Source: Gammaproteobacteria bacterium
Lineage (GTDB): Bacteria; Pseudomonadota; Gammaproteobacteria; Enterobacterales; Alteromonadaceae
DNA: 64,000 nt
Assembly (NCBI GenBank): GCA_018825965.1
Contig: JAHKAA010000011.1
Span: 206,911 to 270,910, forward strand
Reading direction: 5' to 3'
Shown here: piece after piece, positions 37,544 through 47,485 of the stretch
Numbering within the stretch: the stretch's first letter is position 1
Layout: the number at the start of each line of letters is the position of its first letter
Made by a program: the position numbers and the translations under genes
The notes under the pieces: model-generated
What the model was told of the DNA's origin: nothing
What the model saw: the letters and a program-made list of their open reading frames with translations, nothing else
The model's database searches: none

Positions 37544-39519
37544 ATCTGTGCCAGTTGCTGCTGCAGTTTGTCACTTAATGAAGTGCCGTTCGCCTGAACT
37601 TCCAGTAATCCCAGGCTGATGGCATTAAATAAATCCTGTCGCAGGTTGTCGGTTTGCCAGGCGCAAGGTCGGTTCTGATTGCACTGATAGTGGAATTCCA
37701 AAGCACCTTGCAGTCCTTGTTGTTGTGCCAAAAACAGGCTGTACCAAATCAGTTCCCGCAGTGCATCCAGGTCCTGCTCGCAAATACGATGAGACAATAA
37801 GTCATGCAGAGGTAAAACTGCGGAATAAGGCTGATAGTCTGAAGGTAAGCTCTGCAACAATTGCTGTTGCACTTCATAAGCGCTCTGCTGTGAAGCACAA
37901 TACAGCCAGAACTCTTGCTCCTGCTCAACCCAAAACAACGCCTGGTCCAAAATGGCCCTGAACTGAACAAGATCTGTGTTGACTTGTTGTATCCCTCTGT
38001 TCATCAGCGCTGTAGCTTGCGCCGGAATAACCACCAGCAGATGCCCCTGAGTTTTCACCCTATGATGATGCAACAATAATTCAGTAAAACTGCGCCATTG
38101 GGGTTGCTGTACTGTGCTGCCGGCACGATTTTTTTTCTGTTTGCTCCATGACCAAAGTAAGCTGAAAAGTGCAATAGCCAACAGGGCTAAGCTAATCAGC
38201 AGCCATTGCTGCAGCTGTTTATGTCTGGCTATGTGCAACTGTTGTTGTTTTTCCTGCTGCATCTGCAGTTCAAGGCTGCTTTGCAGGCTATCCAGCTGTA
38301 TCTTGCTGTCGTCGTTTAACTGAGCTATTTCCAGTTGATTGGCCGACTTCTCTAACTGATAGGCTTGTTGCCATTGTTGTTCCAGGGCGGCCAGTTCAGC
38401 GCTTAACGTTAAGTGTTTGTATTTCAGATAACCCGGAAGTTTATCCGGTTGTGGCGCTGCTTCATTCAGCAATTGTTTTGCGGCACTGTAATTTTGCTTT
38501 TTGATAAACACATTCACAAGGAACAAAGCGGTTTCGGATTTGATGGACTGTGCAGAGATCTGACTGGCTAGCTGATGGGCTTTGATCAACAATTGCCCGG
38601 ATTGCTCCAGATCGTTTTGCTCTAATGCCAGCTCTGACAAACTAACATAAGCTGAGATCAGCATATGGGGATCCTGACTATCCATTGCTAATTTCAGGGC
38701 GTTATTGTAGGTGACTTTCGCTTTGTCGATTTGTTTAAGCACCAGTTGGCTGTCGCCAATATTAATCAGAGCGTTGACCTGACTGCTTAGGCTATCTGAC
38801 TGCTGATAAAGCCTGGCTGCTTCTTCAAAGTGATGCAAGGCCCGCTCGTGTTGTCCAAGCTTTTGATAGGCCATACCCAAACGCATATTGATCGAGGCAA
38901 TGGCTTGTTGATCCGCCAATTCAATAGCAAGTGGCAAGGCCGATTTAAAATGCTGATAGGCTTTAGTCAAATGATTGTTTTGTAAATGCAGGCGGCCCAA
39001 CATGATCATGGAATCCAACTGACGCTGTTTATCCGCCGCCTGGGTTGCCAACGTCAGACTTTGGGTAGCGGCTTCCATCGCCAACTCAGTTTTCCCTTGC
39101 TGATTGTAGGCTTGCGAAAAACTTTCCAGAATGTCCATTCGTAAGGCCAGCAGCATGGGGCTATTCTCCTCGGGCAAAATAGCCTGGGCCAGTTTTAGTT
39201 TTTCAACCGCAAGGGCTGTGTCACGATAAAACACGCCGGAAGTTAAAGCCTGCATTAGTAAAATACGAGCTGCAAGTTCAGCGTCAGGCTCTAAAGTCAG
39301 AGCTTTATTACTGAACTCCAATGCAGCTTCTTTATTTTTCAGCACATAATGGCTGTAAGCTAACAGGAAATACTCAGTCGCAGTACTTGCAGCTTTAGTT
39401 TGCTGTGCAGTGATCCGGGCCTGCGGATTGGCTTTGGTTTGCTCCAGTAATTGGGGCAGGTCCACCGCATAAGTGCTGGTCGCAAATAACAGCAGAAAAA
39501 AGTAGAAAGCAAAGCGCAT
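37540..39519 (-). CDS. TPR-repeat membrane protein
   Basis: A 659-residue protein. A signal peptide (1-18, STYA) is followed by about ten tetratricopeptide repeats to residue 380 (for example QQAIASINMRLGMAYQKLGQ and ALHHFEEAARLYQQ). A coiled stretch precedes a membrane helix WLLISLALLAIALFSLLWSW near 440, after which comes a cytoplasmic domain of about 200 residues that I do not recognise. The layout (periplasmic TPR sensor, one membrane helix, cytoplasmic output) is that of Alteromonadales TPR-GGDEF or TPR-kinase receptors. However, no GGDEF, kinase or HTH motif is visible in the output part. Confidence 0.75.
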   Translation of the reverse strand: MRFAFYFFLLLFATSTYAVDLPQLLEQTKANPQARITAQQTKAASTATEYFLLAYSHYVLKNKEAALEFSNKALTLEPDAELAARILLMQALTSGVFYRDTALAVEKLKLAQAILPEENSPMLLALRMDILESFSQAYNQQGKTELAMEAATQSLTLATQAADKQRQLDSMIMLGRLHLQNNHLTKAYQHFKSALPLAIELADQQAIASINMRLGMAYQKLGQHERALHHFEEAARLYQQSDSLSSQVNALINIGDSQLVLKQIDKAKVTYNNALKLAMDSQDPHMLISAYVSLSELALEQNDLEQSGQLLIKAHQLASQISAQSIKSETALFLVNVFIKKQNYSAAKQLLNEAAPQPDKLPGYLKYKHLTLSAELAALEQQWQQAYQLEKSANQLEIAQLNDDSKIQLDSLQSSLELQMQQEKQQQLHIARHKQLQQWLLISLALLAIALFSLLWSWSKQKKNRAGSTVQQPQWRSFTELLLHHHRVKTQGHLLVVIPAQATALMNRGIQQVNTDLVQFRAILDQALFWVEQEQEFWLYCASQQSAYEVQQQLLQSLPSDYQPYSAVLPLHDLLSHRICEQDLDALRELIWYSLFLAQQQGLQGALEFHYQCNQNRPCAWQTDNLRQDLFNAISLGLLEVQANGTSLSDKLQQQLAQI

Positions 39520-39578
39520 GCGGATGTTCTCCGAAAAATAGACAACGCAGTGTAACTGAAAGAAAATCAGACAGCCAG

Positions 39579-40463
39579 ATGAAAACGATGAGGTGCTTAG
39601 TGACTGAAAATGTTAGCAATTTATGGCTAAAGCAGTGGCTTTTTTATAGCCTGAAAGCGCAAATGGTTAGCCAGATTTTAACAAATGAACAGCTCAGCAG
39701 ATTAAGTCAACAGCAACCGTCAACACCTTTCATTATAGGCATCAGTGGCGCTCAGGGCAGTGGAAAAAGCAGTCTGGCAGCAGCTTTGCAACAGTTATGG
39801 TCAGGATTTGGTGTTCAGGCTGACGTGGTGTCTTTGGATGATTATTATCTCGAACCAGCCCACAGGCTGAAACGGGCCAGGCTCTGGCATCCACTTTTTG
39901 CCGAACGTGGAGTGCCTGGTACTCATGACACTGAACTTTTGTTATCACAGCTACAGGGGTTTAAACGAGCAGAACCGCAGCACTGGCGTCGTTATAACAA
40001 AGGCCAGGATAAAGTGGCTACAGCCACATCTGCAACAAAGGCGAAATTGTTGATCCTGGAAGGCTGGTGTATCGGATTGAAACCACAGCCGGATAGCGAA
40101 CTGCACCACTGTATCAATAAGTTAGAACAACAGCAGGACCCTGAGGCTTTATGGCGGTATCAGGTGAACCAACAACTGGCTGGGGATTATCAGTTGGTCT
40201 GGCAGCAACTGGAACAACTGATTTGGCTGAATGCGCCGGACTGGCAGGCCGTTTGTCGCTGGCGGGCCTGGCAGGAACAGCCTTTGCAGCAGTTGGGCCG
40301 AGGAAAAAGCCCTGCACAACTGGACGCCTTTATGTTGTATTTCCAACGTTTGACACAAGAGAGCTGGCAACAACTACCACAGTGTGCAGATTTTATTCTG
40401 GAGCTGGATCAGGAGCACAATTTGATCAGCCTGACACCTGACGAACAGGTTGTTGACGGATAA
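39579..40463 (+). CDS. D-glycerate-3-kinase-like P-loop kinase
   Basis: A 294-residue frame (the true start may be the ATG at 39663, giving 266). The Walker A is GISGAQGSGKSSLAAAL, followed by VVSLDDYYLE, then GVPGTHDTELLL and LILEGWCIGL. This is the pattern of the bacterial glycerate kinase/Tda10 group related to uridine kinases. Its 3' end overlaps by 38 bases the convergent hydroxypyruvate-reductase-like gene. If both are correct, the pair links hydroxypyruvate to 3-phosphoglycerate. The substrate is inferred. Confidence 0.68.
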   Translation: MKTMRCLVTENVSNLWLKQWLFYSLKAQMVSQILTNEQLSRLSQQQPSTPFIIGISGAQGSGKSSLAAALQQLWSGFGVQADVVSLDDYYLEPAHRLKRARLWHPLFAERGVPGTHDTELLLSQLQGFKRAEPQHWRRYNKGQDKVATATSATKAKLLILEGWCIGLKPQPDSELHHCINKLEQQQDPEALWRYQVNQQLAGDYQLVWQQLEQLIWLNAPDWQAVCRWRAWQEQPLQQLGRGKSPAQLDAFMLYFQRLTQESWQQLPQCADFILELDQEHNLISLTPDEQVVDG

Positions 40464-41382
40464 AAGCCTGCAGGTTTTCCGACAATTGTCCCACCAGACG
40501 TTGCATCGCCTGACGACTGGCCCAGGCCACATGTGGCGTCACAATCAGATTAGGAATGGACTTGTTTAGCAGCACATGGCTGGCAGTGGGGGGCTCAACG
40601 CTGAGTACATCCAAAGCGGCGCCGGCCAGACGGCCTGTTGTTAAGGCTTCAGCCAGTGCTTGTTCGTCAATCAGCCCACCACGGGCAGTGTTGATCAACA
40701 AGGCTGTGGGTTTCATCCAGCTTAAGGTGTTGGCATTGATCAGCTTTTCTGTAGCTGCACTCAGCGGGCAATGCAAAGACAACACATCGGCCTGGCGAAC
40801 TGCGTTTTCAAAGGCGGTTCGGCCCGGGCGTATTTCTGTGGCATCAGGCCGTTCAGCAATCACTACTTTCATACCAAAAGCTTCAGCCAGACGAGCTGTG
40901 GCCTGGCCTAAATCACCATAACCAATCAAAGTTATGGTTTTAGCAGCTAATTCTTCTATAGGGTGCAAATGCAGGCAAAACTGCGAACTCTGACTCCACA
41001 GCCCTTGTTGTACAGCCTGATGATACGACTGGATATGGTTGGTCAGTTGTAGCAATAAAGCAAAAACCTGCTGGGGCACTGCGGTGCCCGCATACCCCTG
41101 AACATTACAGACCACTATACCCGCTGCTTTGGCCGCCACTAAATCGACCATATTCACCCCTGTGGCTGCGACCAGAATACAGCGTAGTTCTGGCAAAGCC
41201 GCTATAGCTTTTGCATCCAGAGGCACTTTATTGCTGATCAGCACCTGAGCGCCTCTAGCATGAGTGAGCAATTGCTCAGGGCTGGTTTGAGGGTAGAGGA
41301 GCAGAGTGACATCAGGCCGTTGCAGTGGGCTCAGATCGGTTGCTGCCATAGTGGCTGCGTCAAGAAACACTACTCTGGTCAT
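40426..41382 (-). CDS. D-2-hydroxyacid dehydrogenase (hydroxypyruvate reductase-like)
   Basis: A 318-residue NAD(P)-dependent dehydrogenase. The nucleotide motif is TLIGYGDLGQATARLAEAFG. The catalytic Arg is in INTARGGLIDE, Glu in AGAALDVLSVEPP and His in VTPHVAWAS. The closest described enzymes are glycerate dehydrogenases/hydroxypyruvate reductases (HprA). It is the last gene of a four-gene overlapping operon and converges on a glycerate-kinase-like gene, which supports that substrate. Confidence 0.82.
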   Translation of the reverse strand: MTRVVFLDAATMAATDLSPLQRPDVTLLLYPQTSPEQLLTHARGAQVLISNKVPLDAKAIAALPELRCILVAATGVNMVDLVAAKAAGIVVCNVQGYAGTAVPQQVFALLLQLTNHIQSYHQAVQQGLWSQSSQFCLHLHPIEELAAKTITLIGYGDLGQATARLAEAFGMKVVIAERPDATEIRPGRTAFENAVRQADVLSLHCPLSAATEKLINANTLSWMKPTALLINTARGGLIDEQALAEALTTGRLAGAALDVLSVEPPTASHVLLNKSIPNLIVTPHVAWASRQAMQRLVGQLSENLQAFIRQQPVRQVSG

Positions 41383-41798
41383 CAGCGATACACTACGTCT
41401 TTGTACATAGGGGCTAACATAGCCAGAAATTCATTCTGAGCTTCGATAGCCACATTTTGTTGCTGCATAGCGGTGATCAGATGATTGACCAGCGCATCAA
41501 AGTGCGCTTGTGTGATCTGAAAACCTGTATGGCTTTCCTGCATAGAAACACCGGTGTATTTGCAGGGCCCGCCTGAGAGTTCACAAAACTGCTCTATCAG
41601 CAAACGACGAAATCTGGGGATGTCGGTGTCCGCAAAATGCTGCACTATGCTTTGATCATGTTCGATGCCATACAAAACACCATCAACAATTTTTTCAACG
41701 CCGGTTTCTGCACCTAAACGCTGGTACAAGCTGATTTCCGGCTTTTGCTGACAGGCAGTTAAGATTAAGGTCGCTATTAGCAACAGGTACTTCACCAT
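41382..41798 (-). CDS. group 1 truncated hemoglobin with lipoprotein signal
   Basis: A 138-residue protein. The N-terminus is a lipoprotein signal with lipobox LTAC (C16). The rest is a truncated globin: SLYQRLGAETGVEKIVD (pre-B/B region), and SMQESHTGFQITQAHFDALVNHL with the proximal heme His at H90. Most TrHb1 proteins are cytosolic; this one would be exported and membrane-anchored, suggesting periplasmic O2, NO or peroxide handling. Two extra cysteines (FCELSGGPC) may form a disulfide. It overlaps the DUF3034 gene by seven bases and the dehydrogenase by one. Confidence 0.85.
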   Translation of the reverse strand: MVKYLLLIATLILTACQQKPEISLYQRLGAETGVEKIVDGVLYGIEHDQSIVQHFADTDIPRFRRLLIEQFCELSGGPCKYTGVSMQESHTGFQITQAHFDALVNHLITAMQQQNVAIEAQNEFLAMLAPMYKDVVYR

Positions 41799-42619
41799 GT
41801 GCCCTCCACTGATAGATAAAAGCCAGTCTGTTCTGTAAGGCCCGCTATATCACCTAAGTCGACATAACCCAAAACCACAGATGCATTTTTATTAATAAAC
41901 CAGGCGGCAAATAGATCCCGCCAGTGTTGTTCGTCAGCAAAATCCAGTTGGTTGGGTTTTTGCTTAAATTCAGTGCCAACAGCCAGATTGTAATTCAGCA
42001 GCAAAACGGCTGAGCTTTCGAACATCAGTTTACGACCAAGGCCCTGACCACCAAACCCCAATAAACCTGTTTGATGTGCATCTGTAGAGCGCACTGTGGC
42101 ATTGAGTAACAGGTTGCGGCCTGCCACAGCATCAAAAAATACTTTGGTAGCGGCAATATAAAACTCATAACCTGAATCATCGCCAGCACCTACTGCCGCA
42201 GGTAAAGCAAAATCGCGGTTTTTCTTCAACTGCAGGCCCAGACTGATTTGCGGCATAGCGGTATACAATAATTCACCTGCCACTTTGTATTTTATGCCCA
42301 GAATGTCCTGCCGCAGTTCACCGCCTATAGTGTCGAGCTCCAGCTTTTGGCGGGCAAATGACAGTTCCCACTGGTTATTAAAACTGGCACCCACACCATA
42401 ACTATCCAGCGTAAAATCATCCACCCCCACCCGGGCTGCAAAGGCATTGACTGACCATTCATCACTGCTGCTGTAGCCGTTGATAGTGGCCCATGGCACT
42501 ATGCCGCCGCCCGAATTTCCTTCTATGTTGGTGGCACCTCCTGTGGCTATAACTTTGGAGCCAGCCATCAGGCTACCGCTGGCTACCAATAAACACAGCG
42601 CAGTTAAAATTGTTTTCAT
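41792..42619 (-). CDS. DUF3034 family outer-membrane-like protein
   Basis: 275 residues from the ATG at 42619. A signal peptide (MKTILTALCLLVASGSLMAG) is followed by GGATNIEGNSGGGIVPWATI, the typical DUF3034 beginning. The rest alternates hydrophobic and polar residues and ends in W (YLSVEGTW), as outer-membrane barrels do. Its function is unknown. The start overlaps the upstream GGDEF-EAL stop (ATGA), and the gene is followed by the lipoprotein globin, so the three are co-translated. Confidence 0.78.
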   Translation of the reverse strand: MKTILTALCLLVASGSLMAGSKVIATGGATNIEGNSGGGIVPWATINGYSSSDEWSVNAFAARVGVDDFTLDSYGVGASFNNQWELSFARQKLELDTIGGELRQDILGIKYKVAGELLYTAMPQISLGLQLKKNRDFALPAAVGAGDDSGYEFYIAATKVFFDAVAGRNLLLNATVRSTDAHQTGLLGFGGQGLGRKLMFESSAVLLLNYNLAVGTEFKQKPNQLDFADEQHWRDLFAAWFINKNASVVLGYVDLGDIAGLTEQTGFYLSVEGTW

Positions 42620-44946
42620 TGGCTTATCTCTTGTTCGAACCATTGCTGGTTCTGCTCTTCAAACTGTTGAAGCCATTCGCTGAAGTGCTCGCATGTTAAA
42701 GGCTTTGAAAAAAAGTAACCTTGCACCTTATCACAGTGATATTGCTGCAACTTGGCAAGTCCGGCTCTGTTTTCTAAACCTTCGGCTGTCACTTTTAAAC
42801 CTAAACTATGGGCCAGCTGAGTAGTGGCGCTGACAATTAAAGCGTCATCCTGATTGTGCTCAATGTCTTTAATAAAAGCCCGGTCAATTTTTACTTCGTG
42901 CACTGGCAGTTGTTTTAAATACGCCAGGGACGATTGGCCTGTACCAAAGTCATCAATCGCCAATTCTATTCCCATAGCACGGAGTTCAGTGAGTATCTGG
43001 ATCACCTGTTTTGGATCCTGCATCACCGCACCCTCCGTCACTTCGAGCGCCAAAACCGAAGAGGGCAGTTGATAGCGTTCCAGCAGGGCGGCAATATCAG
43101 AAGGTAATTGTGGATTGGTTAAGTCATGGGCCGACAGGTTCACGGCCACAGTAATATGTTTACCTTGTTGATACCAAAGTGCCAATTGAGCCGCCACAGT
43201 ATTGAGTATCCATTCGGTGACCAGCGCTATATTGCCAGAATGCTCAGCCAGCTTAATAAACTCGTCCGGGGGCACAAAGCCCAGTTCCGGATGCACCCAG
43301 CGTATTAATGCTTCGGCCGAACTGCATTTTCTCTGGCCCAGTTCTACTTTGGGCTGATACACCACAAAGAGCTGGTTTTGCTGCAAGGCTGCCGGTAAAT
43401 CGCGCAAGATTGTCAGCTCACGTTGATGGCTCTCATCCTGACCTTGCTGATAAAAGGCAAGCATGCCTGGTAGTTGTTTAGCATGGCTTAAGGCGATATC
43501 CAGCCGCCGGATTGCATCGTTGGCATGTACGCTGCCAGGGGCAATGTTATAGGCACCCACTGATACTTTTAAACTCAAAGGCGAATCAGCCAATAAATAA
43601 CCTGAATGCAGTTGCAACCTTAACTCTTCTACTTGCGAGGCATTAAGATGCTGGTTGTACAGCAATAAAAACTCATCACCTCCCAAACGGGCGGCCAGCA
43701 AAGGGGTTGGAGTAAGTTGAGCCAGACGATATGCCATTTGCTGCAATAAAGAGTCTCCATTGGCAAAACCTAAAGCATCATTAATATGGCGAAAGTTTTT
43801 TATATTCAGCAGCAATAAGCCCACATCTTCAATGGGCAGAAGCTCGGCCAGCTTGCGTTCGGCAGCACCGCGGTTTTTTAATGCTGTCAGGGAATCATGT
43901 TCAGCCTGATACAGCAGTTCAGCTTCACGGCTGCGGATATCCAGTTGCATCTTTTGTAAGGTGTTTCCCAGTACCCCTATCTCGCCTTTGGCTGCAGGTA
44001 CATCTGCTGTGGTCAGGCCCTGACCTATCTGACTGGCAAAGTCGGATAATAAACGTAATGGCTGCGTAATGCTGCGGGCTATCACAAAAGCCAATAGCAA
44101 AGCCAGAGTTAAACTGACTCCAAAAATGAATAACAACTGATGGCGGATTTGCTGGTAACTTTCCTGCCAGCGGGCACTGGGATAATGCAGCACAGCCCAG
44201 AGCATTTGCTGCTGGTCCAGAGCTAAAGCTAAAGATAAAAACTCATCTTCATTACTGCTGAAGGGTTGTTGAGCTGTGTCTGCCAGATTAGGCAATAAAG
44301 GCAACAGGCTTTGTTGAGTGGCCGGGTGCAGAGTTGAATGCAAGGTTTGATTGCCTCTGTCACTGTTGGTGGTAAAACTGATGTCAAGGCCCGTAATGCC
44401 TTTAATCTGCTCGGCCAGTTCTTTGTTTAAGCTAAAGCCCATACCAACCCAGGCTATGGTTTGGGGGGCCTTCACCGGCACAAGTACTAATTGATAGGAA
44501 TTGCCTGCCAATACAAGAATATCGTTTAGTGTGCTGGACTGATTGACTTTGTTTTGCAAAAACACCGGTTTCACGTCGGTGCTGTCTAAATCTGTACTGG
44601 TGCTGGCTAATAAGTCTCCGTCAGGAGATAAAAGCAACACCAGATCGGCATTGACTCTGCTGCCATGGTTTTCCAGTACGGATAAAATAGTCTCCTGCTC
44701 AGCTGTTGCTACAGCACGACGAAAACCAAAGTCGCTGGCCAGAATACTGACAGAGTTGGTGAGCTGACTGGCTCTGTTTTCCAGCGCCTGTAAAAACACA
44801 TTAGCTGCAACCCTTAATACTTGTTGGGCTTGCTGCTCACTGTCTTTTTTCATCGCATTTAAGGTTGCCAAACCACTGGCTAAAGCCAGAACAGTTAACA
44901 GGCTAACCAGCGATATCACCAGACGACTACGCAATGAATCGAACAT
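42616..44946 (-). CDS. membrane GGDEF-EAL protein with periplasmic sensor
   Basis: 776 residues from ATG 44946 (GAGGTCA upstream; a longer frame to 45063 is unlikely). A membrane helix (10-30), a periplasmic double-Cache-like sensor of about 230 residues, a second helix (LLFIFGVSLTLALLLAFVIA) and HAMP come first. Then GGDEF with an intact LGGDEFLLLY and EAL with EALIRW, VNLSAHDL, DDFGTGQSS, VKIDRAF and AEGLEN follow. Both domains look catalytically complete, so it could make or degrade c-di-GMP depending on the signal. It heads the operon with the DUF3034 protein, exported globin and dehydrogenase. Confidence 0.88.
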   Translation of the reverse strand: MFDSLRSRLVISLVSLLTVLALASGLATLNAMKKDSEQQAQQVLRVAANVFLQALENRASQLTNSVSILASDFGFRRAVATAEQETILSVLENHGSRVNADLVLLLSPDGDLLASTSTDLDSTDVKPVFLQNKVNQSSTLNDILVLAGNSYQLVLVPVKAPQTIAWVGMGFSLNKELAEQIKGITGLDISFTTNSDRGNQTLHSTLHPATQQSLLPLLPNLADTAQQPFSSNEDEFLSLALALDQQQMLWAVLHYPSARWQESYQQIRHQLLFIFGVSLTLALLLAFVIARSITQPLRLLSDFASQIGQGLTTADVPAAKGEIGVLGNTLQKMQLDIRSREAELLYQAEHDSLTALKNRGAAERKLAELLPIEDVGLLLLNIKNFRHINDALGFANGDSLLQQMAYRLAQLTPTPLLAARLGGDEFLLLYNQHLNASQVEELRLQLHSGYLLADSPLSLKVSVGAYNIAPGSVHANDAIRRLDIALSHAKQLPGMLAFYQQGQDESHQRELTILRDLPAALQQNQLFVVYQPKVELGQRKCSSAEALIRWVHPELGFVPPDEFIKLAEHSGNIALVTEWILNTVAAQLALWYQQGKHITVAVNLSAHDLTNPQLPSDIAALLERYQLPSSVLALEVTEGAVMQDPKQVIQILTELRAMGIELAIDDFGTGQSSLAYLKQLPVHEVKIDRAFIKDIEHNQDDALIVSATTQLAHSLGLKVTAEGLENRAGLAKLQQYHCDKVQGYFFSKPLTCEHFSEWLQQFEEQNQQWFEQEISQ

Positions 44947-45195
44947 TTGACCTCGTTGTGGCAGCGAATTGTGAATGCTGTCATAGTAGATAAATAAGAA
45001 AAGTATCAGAGCCTGAGTGTCTGCAGCTTCAAAAATATCAACGAATACTGAAGGCCATGACAAGCGTGATGAAACCTTAGCAACAACTCAGAAAGGACTC
45101 AACTCTAAAGCGTTAAAACCAGAAAATAACCCGATTATTCAACTTTGTATTTAATAATAGTTGTAGGACGGAAGAGTAAAACAGAGGAGCTGTGC

Positions 45196-47472
45196 ATGAA
45201 GGCAAAGTGGGGGTTGTGGATTGTTGTACTTTTGGTCAGTGAGCTGGTGTTTGCCGCAGAGTCTGAAGTCACAGGGCAGGAGCCTTGTGCCAGAGTCAAA
45301 AACCGGCCCTGTATCGCTTTAGTTTTAGGGGGCGGAGGTGCCAGGGGCGGTGCTCATCTTGGCGTGATCCGGCAACTGGAACAACAAGGTATAGCTGTAG
45401 ATCTGATCGTAGGTACCAGCATAGGTGCCTTTATCGGCGGTTTGTATGCTACAGGTCACAGCCCGGATGCCATCCAGTCGATCCTTGATCATTTGGAGTG
45501 GAGTACAGGTTTTCGCGATAAAGTGCATCGTGATGAAATGCCGGTGCGACGCAAACAGCAGCAGGACCAGTATCCAATCCGGTTGGGTCTGGGGTTAGGC
45601 AGCTCAGGCGTTAAAATCCCTAAAGGTGTGTTGTTAGGTCAGGCCATGGCTGAGCTGATTTTAGAAGCTTATGGTGCCCAGTTAAATCATAGTCATTTTG
45701 ACCAGTTGCCTATCCCCTTTCGTGCTGTGGCGGCAGACTTAACCAACAGAGAAACTGTGGTCATGAGTCAGGGTAGTTTATTGCAGGCCGTGCAGGCTTC
45801 TATGTCGATCCCTGGAGTAGTGCGGCCTATGGAACTTGATGGCCGGGTGTTAGTGGATGGTGGTGTGGCAAACAACTTACCTGTCAGCATTGCAAAAAGT
45901 CTGGGGGCAGACAGAGTCATAGCCGTCGCTATTGACGCCCCCTTATTAAGTAAAGATCAACTGGACTCCGCTTTTGCCGTCACTGATCAGTTAACCAATT
46001 TTTTAGTGCGTCAGGTGGTTGACCAACAAATTGCTTTGTTGGGACCAGAGGATTTACTGCTGACTCCGGATGTAGCAAGCATTGGCACCCTGGATTTTGA
46101 TAAGTTACCCCAATCTGTTGAAGCAGGTCGATTGAGTGCACAGCAGCAAGCTGATGCATTAGCCGGTTTTTCCTATCCGGAACATTTTCCACAGTGGCTG
46201 GCGGCTCACAGAGCAAAACAAGCAACCAGTATTCAGGTTGATCGGATTGAGCTGGATAACCAAAGCCTGTTGTCCGATCAGGTGTTGTTACAAAGACTGG
46301 CGTTAAAAGAAGGCCAAAGTTACAACAGTAAAAAACTCAAAGAAGGTCTGCGACAGGTGTATGGCGTCGATACGCTGGAGCGGGTGTCTTTACAGCTGGA
46401 GCAAAATAAACAAGATGAAGACACCAGGTTAAAAGTTCGGGCTGTGGAAAAAAGCTGGGGCCCTGGTTACCTGAATTTCCGTTTTACTATGGAAGATGAC
46501 TTCCGTAATAAAAGGTATTACCAACTGGCGGCGTCCTATACCTACACTAATATTTCTGAGCTGGGTGCTGAGTGGCACAATGAATTGGCGCTGGGGACAG
46601 ATAAGCTGATCAGTTCAGAGTTGTATTGGCCCATCTTTACCCCTGCCACTTTTGTCAGCGCACAAATAATGCGCGATACCACTATTTTGGCGTTGGAGGA
46701 TAGAGAAGGGTTATCTCTGGGTGACTTATCCAATAAAGAAACCACAGTGACTGCCAAAGTGGGCTGGAACTTGTCTGATCATGCCAGACTAAGTTCAGGC
46801 TGGACTGACAAAGATGGTTACTTCCGTATTCCTGTGTCAGGGGTGGAAGAGTTGGGTTTTAGCAAGCTGGGTTATCAGCGTGAGGGGCCTGTGCTGGATT
46901 TTGTCTGGGACAGATTAGATAACCCGGCTTTTCCAAGCCGGGGTTTTCGTATCAGTGCCAACTGGCAGTGGCTGAATGACAGCGCTTTTGGACAAAGATA
47001 CCGCAGCCGAAGTCGTGCTGTTGAAGTTCTGGCCGCCCGTAGTTTCTTTGAACGCCACATTTTGCGTACCCGTTGGCGTCATGAAAGTTATACGCCTGGC
47101 GATCCCAATGTGGCAATGGAACAGTTTTCGCTGGGCGGTTTATTAAACCTGTCTGGTTATCCGAAAAACTATCTGTTTGGCAGCGAAGTGAAATTTGGCA
47201 GCCTGGTGTACTTGTATAAAATGAGTGAAAACAGATTCAGTATCATTAATTCACCTTTTTATCTGGGCGCTTCAGTGGAAAAAGGTCTGGTTGCTGGCAA
47301 TATGATCCAGCTCGAACGCCTTGCCAATGAAACCGACTGGATTTGGGCCGGCAGTCTATTTGCAGGCTGGGATAGTCCTTTTGGCCCTGTTTATCTGGGG
47401 TACGGTCGGGCGGAAGACGATACGAATGGCAGCGCCTATCGCTACTACTTATCTTTGGGGCACAATTTCTGA
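45196..47472 (+). CDS. patatin-like type Vd autotransporter (PlpD-like)
   Basis: 758 residues from ATG 45196 (GAGGAG upstream). A signal peptide ends near VFAAE. The patatin phospholipase domain (about 35-320) has the oxyanion loop LVLGGGGARGGAHLGV, nucleophile VGTSIGAFIGGLY, and catalytic Asp in LVDGGVANNLP. A POTRA-like segment (about 345-415) follows. A C-terminal 16-strand-type barrel ends in YYLSLGHNF, the outer-membrane assembly signal. This is the layout of PlpD, a secreted lipase that brings its own translocator. Confidence 0.9.
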   Translation: MKAKWGLWIVVLLVSELVFAAESEVTGQEPCARVKNRPCIALVLGGGGARGGAHLGVIRQLEQQGIAVDLIVGTSIGAFIGGLYATGHSPDAIQSILDHLEWSTGFRDKVHRDEMPVRRKQQQDQYPIRLGLGLGSSGVKIPKGVLLGQAMAELILEAYGAQLNHSHFDQLPIPFRAVAADLTNRETVVMSQGSLLQAVQASMSIPGVVRPMELDGRVLVDGGVANNLPVSIAKSLGADRVIAVAIDAPLLSKDQLDSAFAVTDQLTNFLVRQVVDQQIALLGPEDLLLTPDVASIGTLDFDKLPQSVEAGRLSAQQQADALAGFSYPEHFPQWLAAHRAKQATSIQVDRIELDNQSLLSDQVLLQRLALKEGQSYNSKKLKEGLRQVYGVDTLERVSLQLEQNKQDEDTRLKVRAVEKSWGPGYLNFRFTMEDDFRNKRYYQLAASYTYTNISELGAEWHNELALGTDKLISSELYWPIFTPATFVSAQIMRDTTILALEDREGLSLGDLSNKETTVTAKVGWNLSDHARLSSGWTDKDGYFRIPVSGVEELGFSKLGYQREGPVLDFVWDRLDNPAFPSRGFRISANWQWLNDSAFGQRYRSRSRAVEVLAARSFFERHILRTRWRHESYTPGDPNVAMEQFSLGGLLNLSGYPKNYLFGSEVKFGSLVYLYKMSENRFSIINSPFYLGASVEKGLVAGNMIQLERLANETDWIWAGSLFAGWDSPFGPVYLGYGRAEDDTNGSAYRYYLSLGHNF

Positions 47473-47485
47473 CCAAGGTGGAATA

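Noticed and set aside
45285..45488. Short frames inside the patatin gene and similar shadow frames elsewhere
   Set aside because: They overlap well-supported genes in other frames and show no independent signals.
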